DNA from: Pseudomonas nicosulfuronedens
GTDB taxonomy: Bacteria > Pseudomonadota > Gammaproteobacteria > Pseudomonadales > Pseudomonadaceae
Assembly (NCBI RefSeq): GCF_005877905.1
Contig: NZ_SWDV01000014.1
Coordinates: 62,001 to 126,000 of the forward strand
Direction: 5' to 3'
Length of the DNA: 64,000 nt
The notes beneath the pieces were generated by a model. The model saw only the letters and a list, made by a program, of their open reading frames with translations, was not told where the DNA came from and made no database searches. Positions 39,990-49,087 of the stretch are shown in pieces. Numbering within the stretch: the stretch's first letter is position 1; the number at the start of each line of letters is the position of its first letter. The position numbers and the translations under genes are program-made.

Positions 39990-42832
39990 GCCAGCCGGTC
40001 GCTTCTCTCCAGCAGCGCCAGGCAAGCCTCCGCCGGCACCGGCTGGCTGATCAGGTAGCCCTGGATCTCATCGCAGCCGTGGGCGCGCAGGAAGCGCAGC
40101 TGCTCGGCGTGCTCGACGCCTTCGGCCACCACCTTCAGTTCCAGGCTGTGCGCCATGGCGATGATCGCCCGGGTGATGGCCGCGTCTTCGCCGCGCTCGG
40201 ACAGGTCGCGAATGAAGGTCTGGTCGATCTTCACGTAATCCACCGGGAAGCGCTTGAGGTAGCTGAGCGAGGAATAGCCGGTGCCGAAGTCGTCGATGGC
40301 CAGCTTCACGCCCATCTCGCGCAATTGGCGGAAGGTGGTGGTGACGCTCTCGACGTTGTCCAGCAGCTGGCTTTCGGTGAGCTCCAGCTCCAGCAGGTGC
40401 GACGGCAGGCCGGTTTCCTCCAGCACTGCGCGCACCAGATCGACCAGGTTGCCGGTGCGCAGCTGGTGCACCGAGAGGTTCACCGACACCCGCAGCTCAC
40501 GCCCCAGGCGTTGCCAGGCACGGGCCTGCTGGCAGGCCCGGCGCAGGACGAACTCACCGATGGCGCCGATCAGCCCGGTTTCCTCGGCCAGGCCGATGAA
40601 GTCGCTGGGCGGCACCATGCCCATCTCCGGGTGCTGCCAGCGTACCAGCGCCTCGGCACTGTCCAGGCGCTCGTTGGCCAGGTTCAGCTTGGGCTGGTAG
40701 TGCACATTCAGCTGGCCCTCGTCGATGGCCTTGCGCAGTCGGGTTTCCAGTTGCAGGCGCTCCAGGGTGCAGGCCTGCAGGTTGTCGGTGAAGAACTGGA
40801 AGGTATTCCCTCCCAGGTGTTTGGCGTGCTGCATGGCCATGTTCGCCTGGCTCATCAGCGCAGAGATTTCCCAGGCGTTGTCCGGCAGCAGGCTGATGCC
40901 GACCGAGGCGCTGACCACCAGTTCGTGGCCGCCCACGGTCATCGGCGTGCGCAACTTGGCCAGTAGGCGGCTGGACAGGCGCGCCAGCGCCGCGAGGCTG
41001 GCGTAGGAGTCGATCAGCACGGCGAACTCATCGCCGGACAGGCGGGCAATGGTGTCGGCTTCCGGTACCGTCTGGGTCATGCGTCGCGACATCTGCCGCA
41101 GCAGTTGGTCGGCGACTTCATGGCCGAGGCTGTCATTGAGCAGCTTGAAGCGATCCAGGTCGATCAGCAGCAGCGCCGCCGTGCGGCCTTCCTGACGCGC
41201 GCGCTGGCTGGCCTCGTGCAGGCGCTCCTTGAACAGCGTGCGGTTGGCCAGCCCGGTGAGTTCGTCGTAGTGCGACAGGTAGCGCAAGCGCTCCTCGGCA
41301 TCGCGACGAGCGGTGAGGTCGGCGAAGAAGCCCACCACGTGGGCCACCTCTCCCCGGCTGTCGCGCACCACGTTGAGTTGCAGCCACTGCGGGTACAACT
41401 CGCCGTTCTTGCGAGTCTCGATCAGCTCGCCCTGCCAAGTGCCCTGGCGCTCCAGCTCGGTACGGATCGACTGGTAGCGGCGCAGGCTTTCCGCCGAGCC
41501 CATCAGCCGCGCGACGTTGTGCCCGAGCAGCTCATCGCGGCGGTAGCCGGTCAGCGAGGTGAAGGCCTCGTTGATAGCGATCAGGCGGTAGTCCGGGTCG
41601 AGGATGATGATGCCTTCGCTGGCCGCCTCGAACACCGTGGCAGCCAGGCGTTGTTCTTCCTCGCGCAGCTTGCGGGTGGAGATATCGGCGCGGGTGCCGA
41701 CCATGCGTGTGACCTGGCCGCGGCCGTCGCGCTCCATCACCCGGCCACGGTCTTCCACCCAGACCCAGTGGCCCGCCGCGTGGCGCACGCGGTACTCGAT
41801 GCGATAACCGTCAGTGCGCCCCTTGAGGTGTTCGACCAGCGCACGGCGCAGCAAGGGTACGTCATCCGGGTGCAGGCGCGGACGCAGGTCGTTGCGCACG
41901 CTCTTCACCGACTCCTGGGTGATCCCGAAGATCTCTTCCAGGTGCGAGTGGTGCACTTCGTCAGTCAGCAGGTTCCAGTCCCACAGCCCCAGCTCGCTGG
42001 CCTCCAGGGCCAGGGCCAGGCGCGCCTCGGTATGGGTCAGTTGCACGCTGCCGGCCTCGACCCGCTCCTGCAGGGCGTCACGGGCGCGGCACAGTTCACG
42101 CTCGGCACGGCGACGCTGCTCGACTTCCCGTTCCAGGTCCTGGTTCAGCGCCTCGGTCTGTGCCTTGGCGCGCTCCAGGTGCGCCACCAGCGCCTGGGCC
42201 TGGAAGCGCCGCAGCAGGCCGACATGCACCACCCGGTGGATCTGCCAGGCCACCACCAGCAGCGCCGCCAGCAGGATAACCCCGAGCACGCCCCAGCCTT
42301 GCTGCAGCGGGTTATCGCTGATCAATAAATAGGCAATTGACGGAAACAGGCAGGGCAAGGCGAAGGTCAGGAAGGCCGGCAGGCTGACCGCATAGGCGAC
42401 GCTGGCGGACAGAATGGCCGCGGCGATCAGGCCGAATACCAGGGATTGCTGGAGGAAGGCATCCGGCGGCACCAGGGCGATGGCGGCGAACGCGAGGGTC
42501 AGCCCCGAAGCGCCAGCACCGAACAGGAAGGTGCGCTGCCAGTGCGGACTGGCCTGGCGTTCGGCGGAAGCGGCATTGAAGGCGCTGACCTGGATCAGCC
42601 GCAGCACGGCCAGCATGACCAGCGAGACCAGCCATCCGGCGAGCAGCCCCGGCTTCACGTAATCCCACAGCAGCCCGGCGCAGGCCAGGCCATTGAGCAG
42701 CATGAGCAGGGTCGGCACGCGCGAGCCCTGATAAAGGAGGCGCGTGCGTTCGACAGCAATTTCGTGAGCGTACTGCTGGCGGATCTCGGCATGGCTCACC
42801 GGGATCGCCGAAGGCTCTACATAAGCGGTCAT
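39983..42832 (-). CDS. PAS-GGDEF-EAL membrane sensor protein (c-di-GMP turnover)
   Basis: Cyclic-di-GMP synthesis and/or breakdown enzyme of 949 residues. An N-terminal membrane region (about 35-215, five or more helices) is followed by a coiled coil rich in Glu, Gln and Arg, two PAS domains (about 275-395 and 400-520), a GGDEF domain (about 530-690, motif ARLSGDEFAVLI) and an EAL domain (about 705-945, motif SAEALVRWQHP with ELTESQLLDN and IDDFGTGYSSLSYLKRFP). SGDEF and EAL both look intact, so either activity is possible. Start ATG 42832 (MTAYVEPSAIPVS) is preferred. It resembles PAO1 PA5442 in position beside uvrD. Confidence 0.92.
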   Translation of the reverse strand: MTAYVEPSAIPVSHAEIRQQYAHEIAVERTRLLYQGSRVPTLLMLLNGLACAGLLWDYVKPGLLAGWLVSLVMLAVLRLIQVSAFNAASAERQASPHWQRTFLFGAGASGLTLAFAAIALVPPDAFLQQSLVFGLIAAAILSASVAYAVSLPAFLTFALPCLFPSIAYLLISDNPLQQGWGVLGVILLAALLVVAWQIHRVVHVGLLRRFQAQALVAHLERAKAQTEALNQDLEREVEQRRRAERELCRARDALQERVEAGSVQLTHTEARLALALEASELGLWDWNLLTDEVHHSHLEEIFGITQESVKSVRNDLRPRLHPDDVPLLRRALVEHLKGRTDGYRIEYRVRHAAGHWVWVEDRGRVMERDGRGQVTRMVGTRADISTRKLREEEQRLAATVFEAASEGIIILDPDYRLIAINEAFTSLTGYRRDELLGHNVARLMGSAESLRRYQSIRTELERQGTWQGELIETRKNGELYPQWLQLNVVRDSRGEVAHVVGFFADLTARRDAEERLRYLSHYDELTGLANRTLFKERLHEASQRARQEGRTAALLLIDLDRFKLLNDSLGHEVADQLLRQMSRRMTQTVPEADTIARLSGDEFAVLIDSYASLAALARLSSRLLAKLRTPMTVGGHELVVSASVGISLLPDNAWEISALMSQANMAMQHAKHLGGNTFQFFTDNLQACTLERLQLETRLRKAIDEGQLNVHYQPKLNLANERLDSAEALVRWQHPEMGMVPPSDFIGLAEETGLIGAIGEFVLRRACQQARAWQRLGRELRVSVNLSVHQLRTGNLVDLVRAVLEETGLPSHLLELELTESQLLDNVESVTTTFRQLREMGVKLAIDDFGTGYSSLSYLKRFPVDYVKIDQTFIRDLSERGEDAAITRAIIAMAHSLELKVVAEGVEHAEQLRFLRAHGCDEIQGYLISQPVPAEACLALLERSDRLAQ

Positions 42833-43008
42833 AGGCGTTTTTCTTGTAGGTTTCAGGCCTAGGCGTCGGCGGAGCATACCCGAGGAGGTAGCCCCACCCA
42901 AGCAGGATGATGGCAATTGGCTCCGTGCCCGCCCAACTTTCGTCGGGAAGACGCCGGACGGCGGGCGGGTTTGCCGGGGAAAACCGCCCGTCGGTAGAAT
43001 GCCGCCCC

Positions 43009-45189
43009 ATGAACGATGACATCTCCTACCTGCTCAACTCCCTCAATGACCCGCAGCGCCAGGCCGTGGCCGCGCCGCTGGGGCGCCAGCGCGTGCTCGC
43101 TGGTGCCGGGTCCGGCAAGACCCGCGTGCTGGTACACCGTATCGCCTGGCTGATCCAGGTCGAGAACGCCTCGCCGCACAGCATCCTGGCCGTGACCTTC
43201 ACCAACAAGGCCGCCGCCGAGATGCGCGCGCGGATCGAGCAGCTGCTGGGGATCAACCCGGCCGGCATGTGGGTCGGCACCTTCCACGGCCTGGCGCACC
43301 GCCTGCTGCGTGCGCACTGGCAGGAAGCCGGTTTGCCGGAGAACTTCCAGATCCTCGACAGCGACGACCAGCTGCGCCTTGTCAAGCGCGTGGTGCGCGA
43401 GCTGGGCCTCGACGAGCAGCGCTGGCCGCCGCGCCAGGCGCAGTGGTTCATCAACGGCCAGAAGGACGAGGGCAACCGCCCGCAGAACATCCAGGCCGGC
43501 GGCGACCTGTACCTGGCGACCATGGTCAGCGTCTACCAGGCCTACGAAGAAGCCTGCGCCCGTGCCGGCGTCGTCGACTTCGCCGAACTGCTGCTGCGTT
43601 CGCTGGACCTCTGGCGCGACCGTCCGAGCCTGCTGGAACACTACCAGCGACGCTTCCGCCACATCCTGGTGGACGAGTTCCAGGACACCAACGCCGTGCA
43701 ATACGCCTGGCTGCGCTTCCTCGGCAAGGGCGGCGAGAGCCTGATGGTGGTGGGCGACGACGACCAGTCGATCTACGGCTGGCGCGGCGCGAAGATCGAG
43801 AACATCCAGCAGTTCGGCGATGACTTCGCCGGCACCGAGGACATCCGCCTGGAGCAGAACTACCGCTCCACCGGCACCATCCTCAAGGCCGCCAACGCGC
43901 TGATCGCCAACAATAGCGGGCGTCTGGGCAAGGAACTGTGGACCGACGGCGTCGACGGCGACCCGATCACCCTGTATTCCGGCTTCAACGAGCACGACGA
44001 GGCGCGCTACATCGTCGAGACCATCGAGGACGCCCTGCGCAAGGACGGCTTGAAGCGTAGCGAAATCGCCATCCTCTACCGCTCCAACGCCCAGTCCCGC
44101 GTACTGGAAGAGGCGCTGCTGCGCGAGAAGATTCCCTATCGCATCTACGGCGGCCAGCGCTTCTTCGAGCGGGCCGAGATCAAGAACGCCCTCGCCTACC
44201 TGCGCCTGATCCGCCTGCGCGACGACGACGCTGCGCTGGAGCGGGTGATCAACGTGCCGCCACGCGGCATCGGCGAGAAGACCGTCGAGGCGATCCGCAA
44301 TGCCGCGCGCCTGAACGGCACCTCCATGTGGCGAGCGATCAACGACGTGATTGCCGCCAAGGCCGTGGCCGGCCGCGCCGCCAGTGCGCTCAACGGCTTC
44401 CTGGAAACCGTCGACCTGCTCGCGGTGAAGGTCGAAGGCCTGCCGCTGCACCAGATGACCCAGATCGTCATCGAGCAGTCCGGCCTGATCACCTACCACA
44501 AGGAAGAAAAGGGCGAGAAAGGCCAGGCCCGGGTGGAAAACCTGGAAGAACTGGTCAGCGCCGCCCGCGCCTTCGAGAATCCGGACGACGAGGACACCCC
44601 GCCGCTGGTGGCCTTCCTCGACCACACCGCGCTGGAGTCCGGCGATACCCAGGCCGACGCCTTCGAGGACAGCGTGCAGCTGATGACGCTGCACAGCGCC
44701 AAGGGCCTGGAGTTCCCGCTGGTGTTCCTCGCCGGCGTGGAGGAAGGCCTGTTCCCGCACAAGATGAGCTTGGAAGAACCCGGCCGTCTTGAGGAAGAAC
44801 GCCGCCTGGCCTACGTCGGCATCACCCGCGCCATGCACCGTCTGGTCATGACCTACGCGGAAACCCGCCGCCTGTACGGCAGCGAGACCTACAACAAGGT
44901 GTCGCGCTTCGTTCGGGAAATCCCGCCGAGCCTGATCCAGGAAGTGCGCCTGTCCAACTCGGTGAGCCGCCCGCTCTCGGGCAACCAGCGCAGCGGCAAC
45001 CTGTTCAGCGGCGCCAGCGTGCCGGACACCCCGTTCAGCCTCGGCCAGTCCGTGCGCCACCCGCTGTTCGGCGACGGCGTGATCCTCAACTTCGAAGGCT
45101 CCGGCGCCCAGGCACGGGTGCAGGTGAACTTCGACAGCGAGGGCAGCAAGTGGCTGATGATGGGTTACGCGAAGCTGGAGGCCATCTAA
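43009..45189 (+). CDS. uvrD: DNA helicase II UvrD
   Basis: 3'-5' superfamily 1 helicase for nucleotide-excision and mismatch repair. The 726 residues start MNDDISYLLNSLNDPQRQAV and show Q motif, Walker A GAGSGKT (32-38), motif Ia AVTFTNKAAAEM, Walker B HILVDEFQDTN, motif III GDDDQSIYGWRGA, motif IV LEQNYRS, motif V TLHSAKGLEFPLVF and motif VI AYVGITRAMHRL. The C-terminal Tudor-like tail (SLGQSVRHPLFGDGVILNFEG) is present. Start ATG 43009 is favoured over the in-frame ATG at 42907. The 176-base gap from the divergent GGDEF-EAL gene holds both promoters. Confidence 0.97.
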   Translation: MNDDISYLLNSLNDPQRQAVAAPLGRQRVLAGAGSGKTRVLVHRIAWLIQVENASPHSILAVTFTNKAAAEMRARIEQLLGINPAGMWVGTFHGLAHRLLRAHWQEAGLPENFQILDSDDQLRLVKRVVRELGLDEQRWPPRQAQWFINGQKDEGNRPQNIQAGGDLYLATMVSVYQAYEEACARAGVVDFAELLLRSLDLWRDRPSLLEHYQRRFRHILVDEFQDTNAVQYAWLRFLGKGGESLMVVGDDDQSIYGWRGAKIENIQQFGDDFAGTEDIRLEQNYRSTGTILKAANALIANNSGRLGKELWTDGVDGDPITLYSGFNEHDEARYIVETIEDALRKDGLKRSEIAILYRSNAQSRVLEEALLREKIPYRIYGGQRFFERAEIKNALAYLRLIRLRDDDAALERVINVPPRGIGEKTVEAIRNAARLNGTSMWRAINDVIAAKAVAGRAASALNGFLETVDLLAVKVEGLPLHQMTQIVIEQSGLITYHKEEKGEKGQARVENLEELVSAARAFENPDDEDTPPLVAFLDHTALESGDTQADAFEDSVQLMTLHSAKGLEFPLVFLAGVEEGLFPHKMSLEEPGRLEEERRLAYVGITRAMHRLVMTYAETRRLYGSETYNKVSRFVREIPPSLIQEVRLSNSVSRPLSGNQRSGNLFSGASVPDTPFSLGQSVRHPLFGDGVILNFEGSGAQARVQVNFDSEGSKWLMMGYAKLEAI

Positions 45190-45202
45190 GCCTCCAGTCC
45201 CG

Positions 45203-47110
45203 TCAGCGAGCGGCGGTGCTGGCCGGGCAGATCGTCGCCTGCATGTCGTCCAGGCCGTAGCCATCGAGCTGCGGCAGCATGAACTTGTCCACCAGCAGCG
45301 GCTTGGCGATCCTGCCGGCGAAACGATCCCCTCCGCTGGCTGAAGCACCGATGTAGGTCGGGTGCGCCAGCGGCTCGGCGGTTTCCGGCCGCGGCATCGG
45401 CTCCTGGGATTGCAGGATGACCTTGCCGTTGAGGTAAACCGTCAGGGCGCCCTTTTCCGGCCCCGGGAAGGGAAATTTCGAATAGGGCTTCACGTTGAAG
45501 CTGGCCACCAGAGCATTGCACTGGTCCTCCAGCGCCACAGGCTCACTCTGCAGGCGCAGCGGGCCACGCCACACTTCCACACGCCCGTTGTCGATGGCCA
45601 TGCCCCATAGCCCTTCCTGCTCAACCAGGACCTGCCGCGCGCCATCGACTCGTGCCTTGCCCAAACCCAGCCCCAGGCTGTAGGCGCCGTGGACCGGCGC
45701 GCGCTGGTAGTCGCGGCCGCTGAGGAAGGCCGGCTTCTTGCCGGCGGCGGGATGCCAGGTCAGCGGGATGGGCCGGTATTTCTGCTCCCACGCGCGCAAC
45801 AGGCTCAGGGCTTCATCCCGACCTATCGCCTCGAAGGCTTCGGCCTTGGTCGCGCTCACCCCCAGCGGGCCGGTGACCGGGTGGCTCTCCAGCTTGCCCA
45901 GCGTGGGCCGGTAGAACAGGCCGCGGCCAGTCAGGTGGCCGCCGTAGGTCATGCCCCAGGTCATGACATCCGCCGCCCAGTAGAGCGCATCGACCCTGGG
46001 CAATGGCTGGCCCTTGGCAATGTAGCCGGACAGGTCACGCCCGGTCAGCCCGGCCGGTGCCTTGCCGCCGGCCATGCCGACCAGGGTGGGATAGAGATCG
46101 GTGATGTGGCTGATGCCGGTCACGTCGGCGTTGCCTCGGTGGCCGGGCCAGAGCACCAGCAGCGGCGTGCGCACGCCGCCTTCGAGGTAGGTCATCTTGG
46201 TCCCGGCCAGCGGCCAATTGCTGTCGCGGGTCAGGTTCGGACTGCCGTTGTCGCTGGTGAAGACCACCAGTGTGTTGTCCAGCTGGCCGCTGGTGCGCAG
46301 GCTGTCGAGCAGCCGGGCGACGTTGTGGTCCAGCTGTTTCAGCACCGCAAGGTAACGGCCCTCGTCGGTATCGGGAAACTGGCTGCGGAAAGTCTCCGAA
46401 GGCTGGAACGGGTGGTGCGGCGAGAACAGCCAGAGGTTGATGAACCAGGGCTTGCCACCTTGCCGACCCTTGCCGATCAGGTCGATGGCGCGGTCGGTAA
46501 GGATGTCGTCCAGGTGCCCCTGATACTGCACCGGCGGACCATCGTCGGTCTCCAACCAGGGGTTGATGAAGGTCGGCGGCCCGTTCACCAGCTTGCCGTC
46601 CTTGTCCGGTCCGTGCAGCACGAAGTGGTTGAGCATGCCGAACCAATCATCGAAACCATGGTGGTTGGGACGGATCTGCAGGTACTCGATGGCCTCACCG
46701 ACGTGCCACTTGCCAATGTGATGGGTACTGTAGCCCAGGCCTTTCAAGGATTCCGGCAGGGTCTGCAGGTCCGGCGACAGTCCCAGTCCGTTAGGCTCGA
46801 AACCGATGCTGACCGGCGCTCGGCCAGTGATCAGCGCAGCCCGGCTGACCGAGCAGGTGCTGTCGGTATAGTGCTGGCGGAAACGCAACGCCTGATTGCT
46901 CAGCTGATCCAGAGTCGGCGTTGGCGCCTTGCCATCGCCCCAGACGCCGATGTCGTTGACGCCCAGGTCATCGGTCAGGATGAACAGGATATTCGGTTTC
47001 GCGTGTTGATCCTGAGCATTGCTCACAGGGACCATGGCAAGCAGAATCAGCCAGGCAATGGCTAGTCGGGTCGTGAGCGCAGCTGTCGCTCGCGTGGAAA
47101 AGAACAACAT
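45203..47110 (-). CDS. Exported arylsulfatase-type sulfatase
   Basis: Predicted periplasmic sulfatase, 635 residues. Signal peptide about 1-32 (TRLAIAWLILLAMVPVSNAQ). Metal site begins ILFILTDDLG (Asp47-Asp48); the formylglycine motif is CSVSRAALITGR (Cys86 to Arg90), where the usual Pro of C-x-P-S-R is Val. Later motifs GKWHVGE, FSPHHPF and FTSDNGSPN are typical. About 150 C-terminal residues form an extra domain (VYLNGKVILQSQEP) with the beta-sandwich look of carbohydrate-binding or arylsulfatase C domains. It starts 3 bases from the divergent oxygenase gene, so one or both starts may be misplaced. Part of a locus with a sulfotransferase. Confidence 0.9.
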   Translation of the reverse strand: MLFFSTRATAALTTRLAIAWLILLAMVPVSNAQDQHAKPNILFILTDDLGVNDIGVWGDGKAPTPTLDQLSNQALRFRQHYTDSTCSVSRAALITGRAPVSIGFEPNGLGLSPDLQTLPESLKGLGYSTHHIGKWHVGEAIEYLQIRPNHHGFDDWFGMLNHFVLHGPDKDGKLVNGPPTFINPWLETDDGPPVQYQGHLDDILTDRAIDLIGKGRQGGKPWFINLWLFSPHHPFQPSETFRSQFPDTDEGRYLAVLKQLDHNVARLLDSLRTSGQLDNTLVVFTSDNGSPNLTRDSNWPLAGTKMTYLEGGVRTPLLVLWPGHRGNADVTGISHITDLYPTLVGMAGGKAPAGLTGRDLSGYIAKGQPLPRVDALYWAADVMTWGMTYGGHLTGRGLFYRPTLGKLESHPVTGPLGVSATKAEAFEAIGRDEALSLLRAWEQKYRPIPLTWHPAAGKKPAFLSGRDYQRAPVHGAYSLGLGLGKARVDGARQVLVEQEGLWGMAIDNGRVEVWRGPLRLQSEPVALEDQCNALVASFNVKPYSKFPFPGPEKGALTVYLNGKVILQSQEPMPRPETAEPLAHPTYIGASASGGDRFAGRIAKPLLVDKFMLPQLDGYGLDDMQATICPASTAAR

Positions 47111-47113
47111 TCA

Positions 47114-47920
47114 GTGAATTCCCGAAAAATGCTTAAGAACCTTTTCACCGCCAAGAACAACGGCGAGGCCAACGCTCCGTCCCATGGACTGCTGCTGGAC
47201 TATCCCGCCCTGATGGCCAGGGTGGCCGATCAGGCACCGAACTATGCCGGCAATGCCCCCTTCCCGCATATCGTCATCGATGATTTTCTGCCCCCGTCGA
47301 CCTTCGCCCGGCTGCTGGAGGAATATCCGCACGACCAGAACGACCCGCTGTGGAACAACGCAACGCACACCGACAAGGCCAGCGGCGAGTACGTGCAGAA
47401 GGACAAGCGCAACATCCGCGACCCGCTGCGCATGCCGCCGACCTACCGCCAGCTGTTCTGGGAGCTCAACTCCCACGCCTTCCTCGACTATCTCGCGCAA
47501 CTGACCGGTATCGCCAACCTGATTCCCGACCCCAACCTGCGCGGTGCCGGGATTCACCAGATTGCCCGCGGCGGCTTCCTCAAGGTGCATACCGACTTCG
47601 CCACCCACCGCGACTTCGGCCTGGACCGTCGGATCAACGTGCTGATCTACCTCAACGAGGAGTGGCCCGAGAGCTACGGTGGCCAACTCGAACTGTGGGA
47701 CCCGGAGATGGCCGGACCACCCCGTCGCGTGCTGCCGATCGCGAACCGCTGCGTGGTATTCAGCACCACGTCCAGCTCGTTCCACGGCCATCCACACCCT
47801 CTCACCTGCCCCGATGGCGTCTACCGTCGCTCCCTGGCGCTGTACTACTACACCAACGGTCGCCCGGAGGGCGAAGCACAGCCCGGTTACGCCACCCACT
47901 GGCGCGACGTCCCGGCCTGA
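47114..47920 (+). CDS. 2-oxoglutarate/Fe(II) oxygenase, prolyl-4-hydroxylase-like
   Basis: Cytoplasmic oxygenase of about 268 residues; such enzymes occur in surface-polysaccharide loci, where substrates are uncertain. Iron ligands are His159 and Asp161 (KVHTDFATH) and His224 (SSFHGHPHP); Arg239 (YRRSLALYYYT) would bind 2-oxoglutarate. The N-terminal part (APFPHIVIDDFLP) fits the double-stranded beta-helix family. GTG 47114 and ATG 47129 are both possible; neither has a good ribosome site, and the gap to the divergent sulfatase is only 3 bases. No partner gene directly follows on this strand. Confidence 0.8.
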   Translation: MNSRKMLKNLFTAKNNGEANAPSHGLLLDYPALMARVADQAPNYAGNAPFPHIVIDDFLPPSTFARLLEEYPHDQNDPLWNNATHTDKASGEYVQKDKRNIRDPLRMPPTYRQLFWELNSHAFLDYLAQLTGIANLIPDPNLRGAGIHQIARGGFLKVHTDFATHRDFGLDRRINVLIYLNEEWPESYGGQLELWDPEMAGPPRRVLPIANRCVVFSTTSSSFHGHPHPLTCPDGVYRRSLALYYYTNGRPEGEAQPGYATHWRDVPA

Positions 47921-47926
47921 ACGGCC

Positions 47927-49084
47927 TCAGGCGTCAGCTGCGCGGCGCGCCCAGGGAGCGCGCCGCGAGTAGGTCGCCAGGTGTGCCTTCAGGCGCAGGA
48001 AGGGCAACTCCACCAGGCGATAGCTCAGCCAGGCCAGACCCCACGACAGTAACAGGCTGAAAGCGATCCGCATCAGGTAGGCGTCGGCATTCGCTTCCAG
48101 CGTCATTCCTGCGGCCTTCAGAGGGAAAAGGCAGTAGAACTGTACCGGGACATGGATCAGGTAGAGCGAGTAGGAGATTCGCCCGAAGTGATCCAGCAGC
48201 GGGTTGGCCAGCAGCGCCTTTATCCGCCAGCTCAACGCCAGCAGCCCGAGCATCGCTCCCCCCCAGAGCAGCGACTCGATATTGTGGTACATCGGCAGGG
48301 CCTGCAGGGCATTGCGCTCCCCACTCAGGGAGAACCACAGCCATAGGCGCCCCAACCCCAACAGACAACCGATCAGCAACAGGAAGCAGACGAGTGCACG
48401 CTCGCGCAGCCAGGCGTAGCTTCGGCTCAGACTGAACCCCGCACACGCCGCTCCTGCGAGAAACGCGCCGAAGCGGCCGAACAATGAGTTTTCCCAAAAA
48501 TTCGTCGGCGCCAACCAGCCCGGTGAATGGAACAGCCAGACATGCGCCACGCCCCATGCCAGCAGCGCAGCCGCCACCAGCCAGCGCCCGGCGGCAAAGC
48601 GCAGCAGCCACATCACCCAGGGCAGCACCAGGTAGAACTGGATTTCGGTGCACAGCGACCACCAGGGCACGCTGAACGGGAAGGCCTGGAATCCAATGGG
48701 AATGAATAGCAGGGCCTTGAAGGTGACCGTCTTCTGCGTCATCACCCAGGCCAGCAGTACTGCGGCGTAATACAGCGGCACGATGCGGAAGAAGCGTGCA
48801 GTGTAAAAACGCTGGATGCTCACCTGCTGACCATCACGCAACCCCTGCAGGAAGGGCCGCGACAGCAGGAAACCACTGAGCACGAAGAACAACGTGACGC
48901 CGGTGTTGCCGCCACCCAGCAGAGTCATCCACATCGGATTGTCCGAGCGTTCGGCCAGGCCGAGGATGCCGAAATAGTGAAAACCCACTACCAGCAGGAT
49001 CGCCCAGCCGCGCAGTGACTCCAGTTCGGGCAGGTAACTGGCCGGCTGACGCAGCCCCGCTCGGACGTCGCTGGCGTCACTCAC
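47927..49084 (-). CDS. Acyltransferase-3 (OafA/NodX type) membrane protein
   Basis: Integral-membrane O-acyltransferase, usually adding acetyl groups to extracytoplasmic glycans. The 385 residues have about ten membrane helices. The N-terminal ELESLRGWAILLVVGFHYFG contains the conserved Arg and His of the family; LFFVLSGFLLSRPF and the RFFRIVPLYYAAV region are typical. No fused SGNH domain. Minus-strand order is sulfotransferase, glycosyltransferase, glycosyltransferase-methyltransferase, acyltransferase; the gap to the previous gene is 3 bases, so it is last in that operon. Confidence 0.92.
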   Translation of the reverse strand: MSDASDVRAGLRQPASYLPELESLRGWAILLVVGFHYFGILGLAERSDNPMWMTLLGGGNTGVTLFFVLSGFLLSRPFLQGLRDGQQVSIQRFYTARFFRIVPLYYAAVLLAWVMTQKTVTFKALLFIPIGFQAFPFSVPWWSLCTEIQFYLVLPWVMWLLRFAAGRWLVAAALLAWGVAHVWLFHSPGWLAPTNFWENSLFGRFGAFLAGAACAGFSLSRSYAWLRERALVCFLLLIGCLLGLGRLWLWFSLSGERNALQALPMYHNIESLLWGGAMLGLLALSWRIKALLANPLLDHFGRISYSLYLIHVPVQFYCLFPLKAAGMTLEANADAYLMRIAFSLLLSWGLAWLSYRLVELPFLRLKAHLATYSRRAPWARRAADA

Positions 49085-49087
49085 GAC

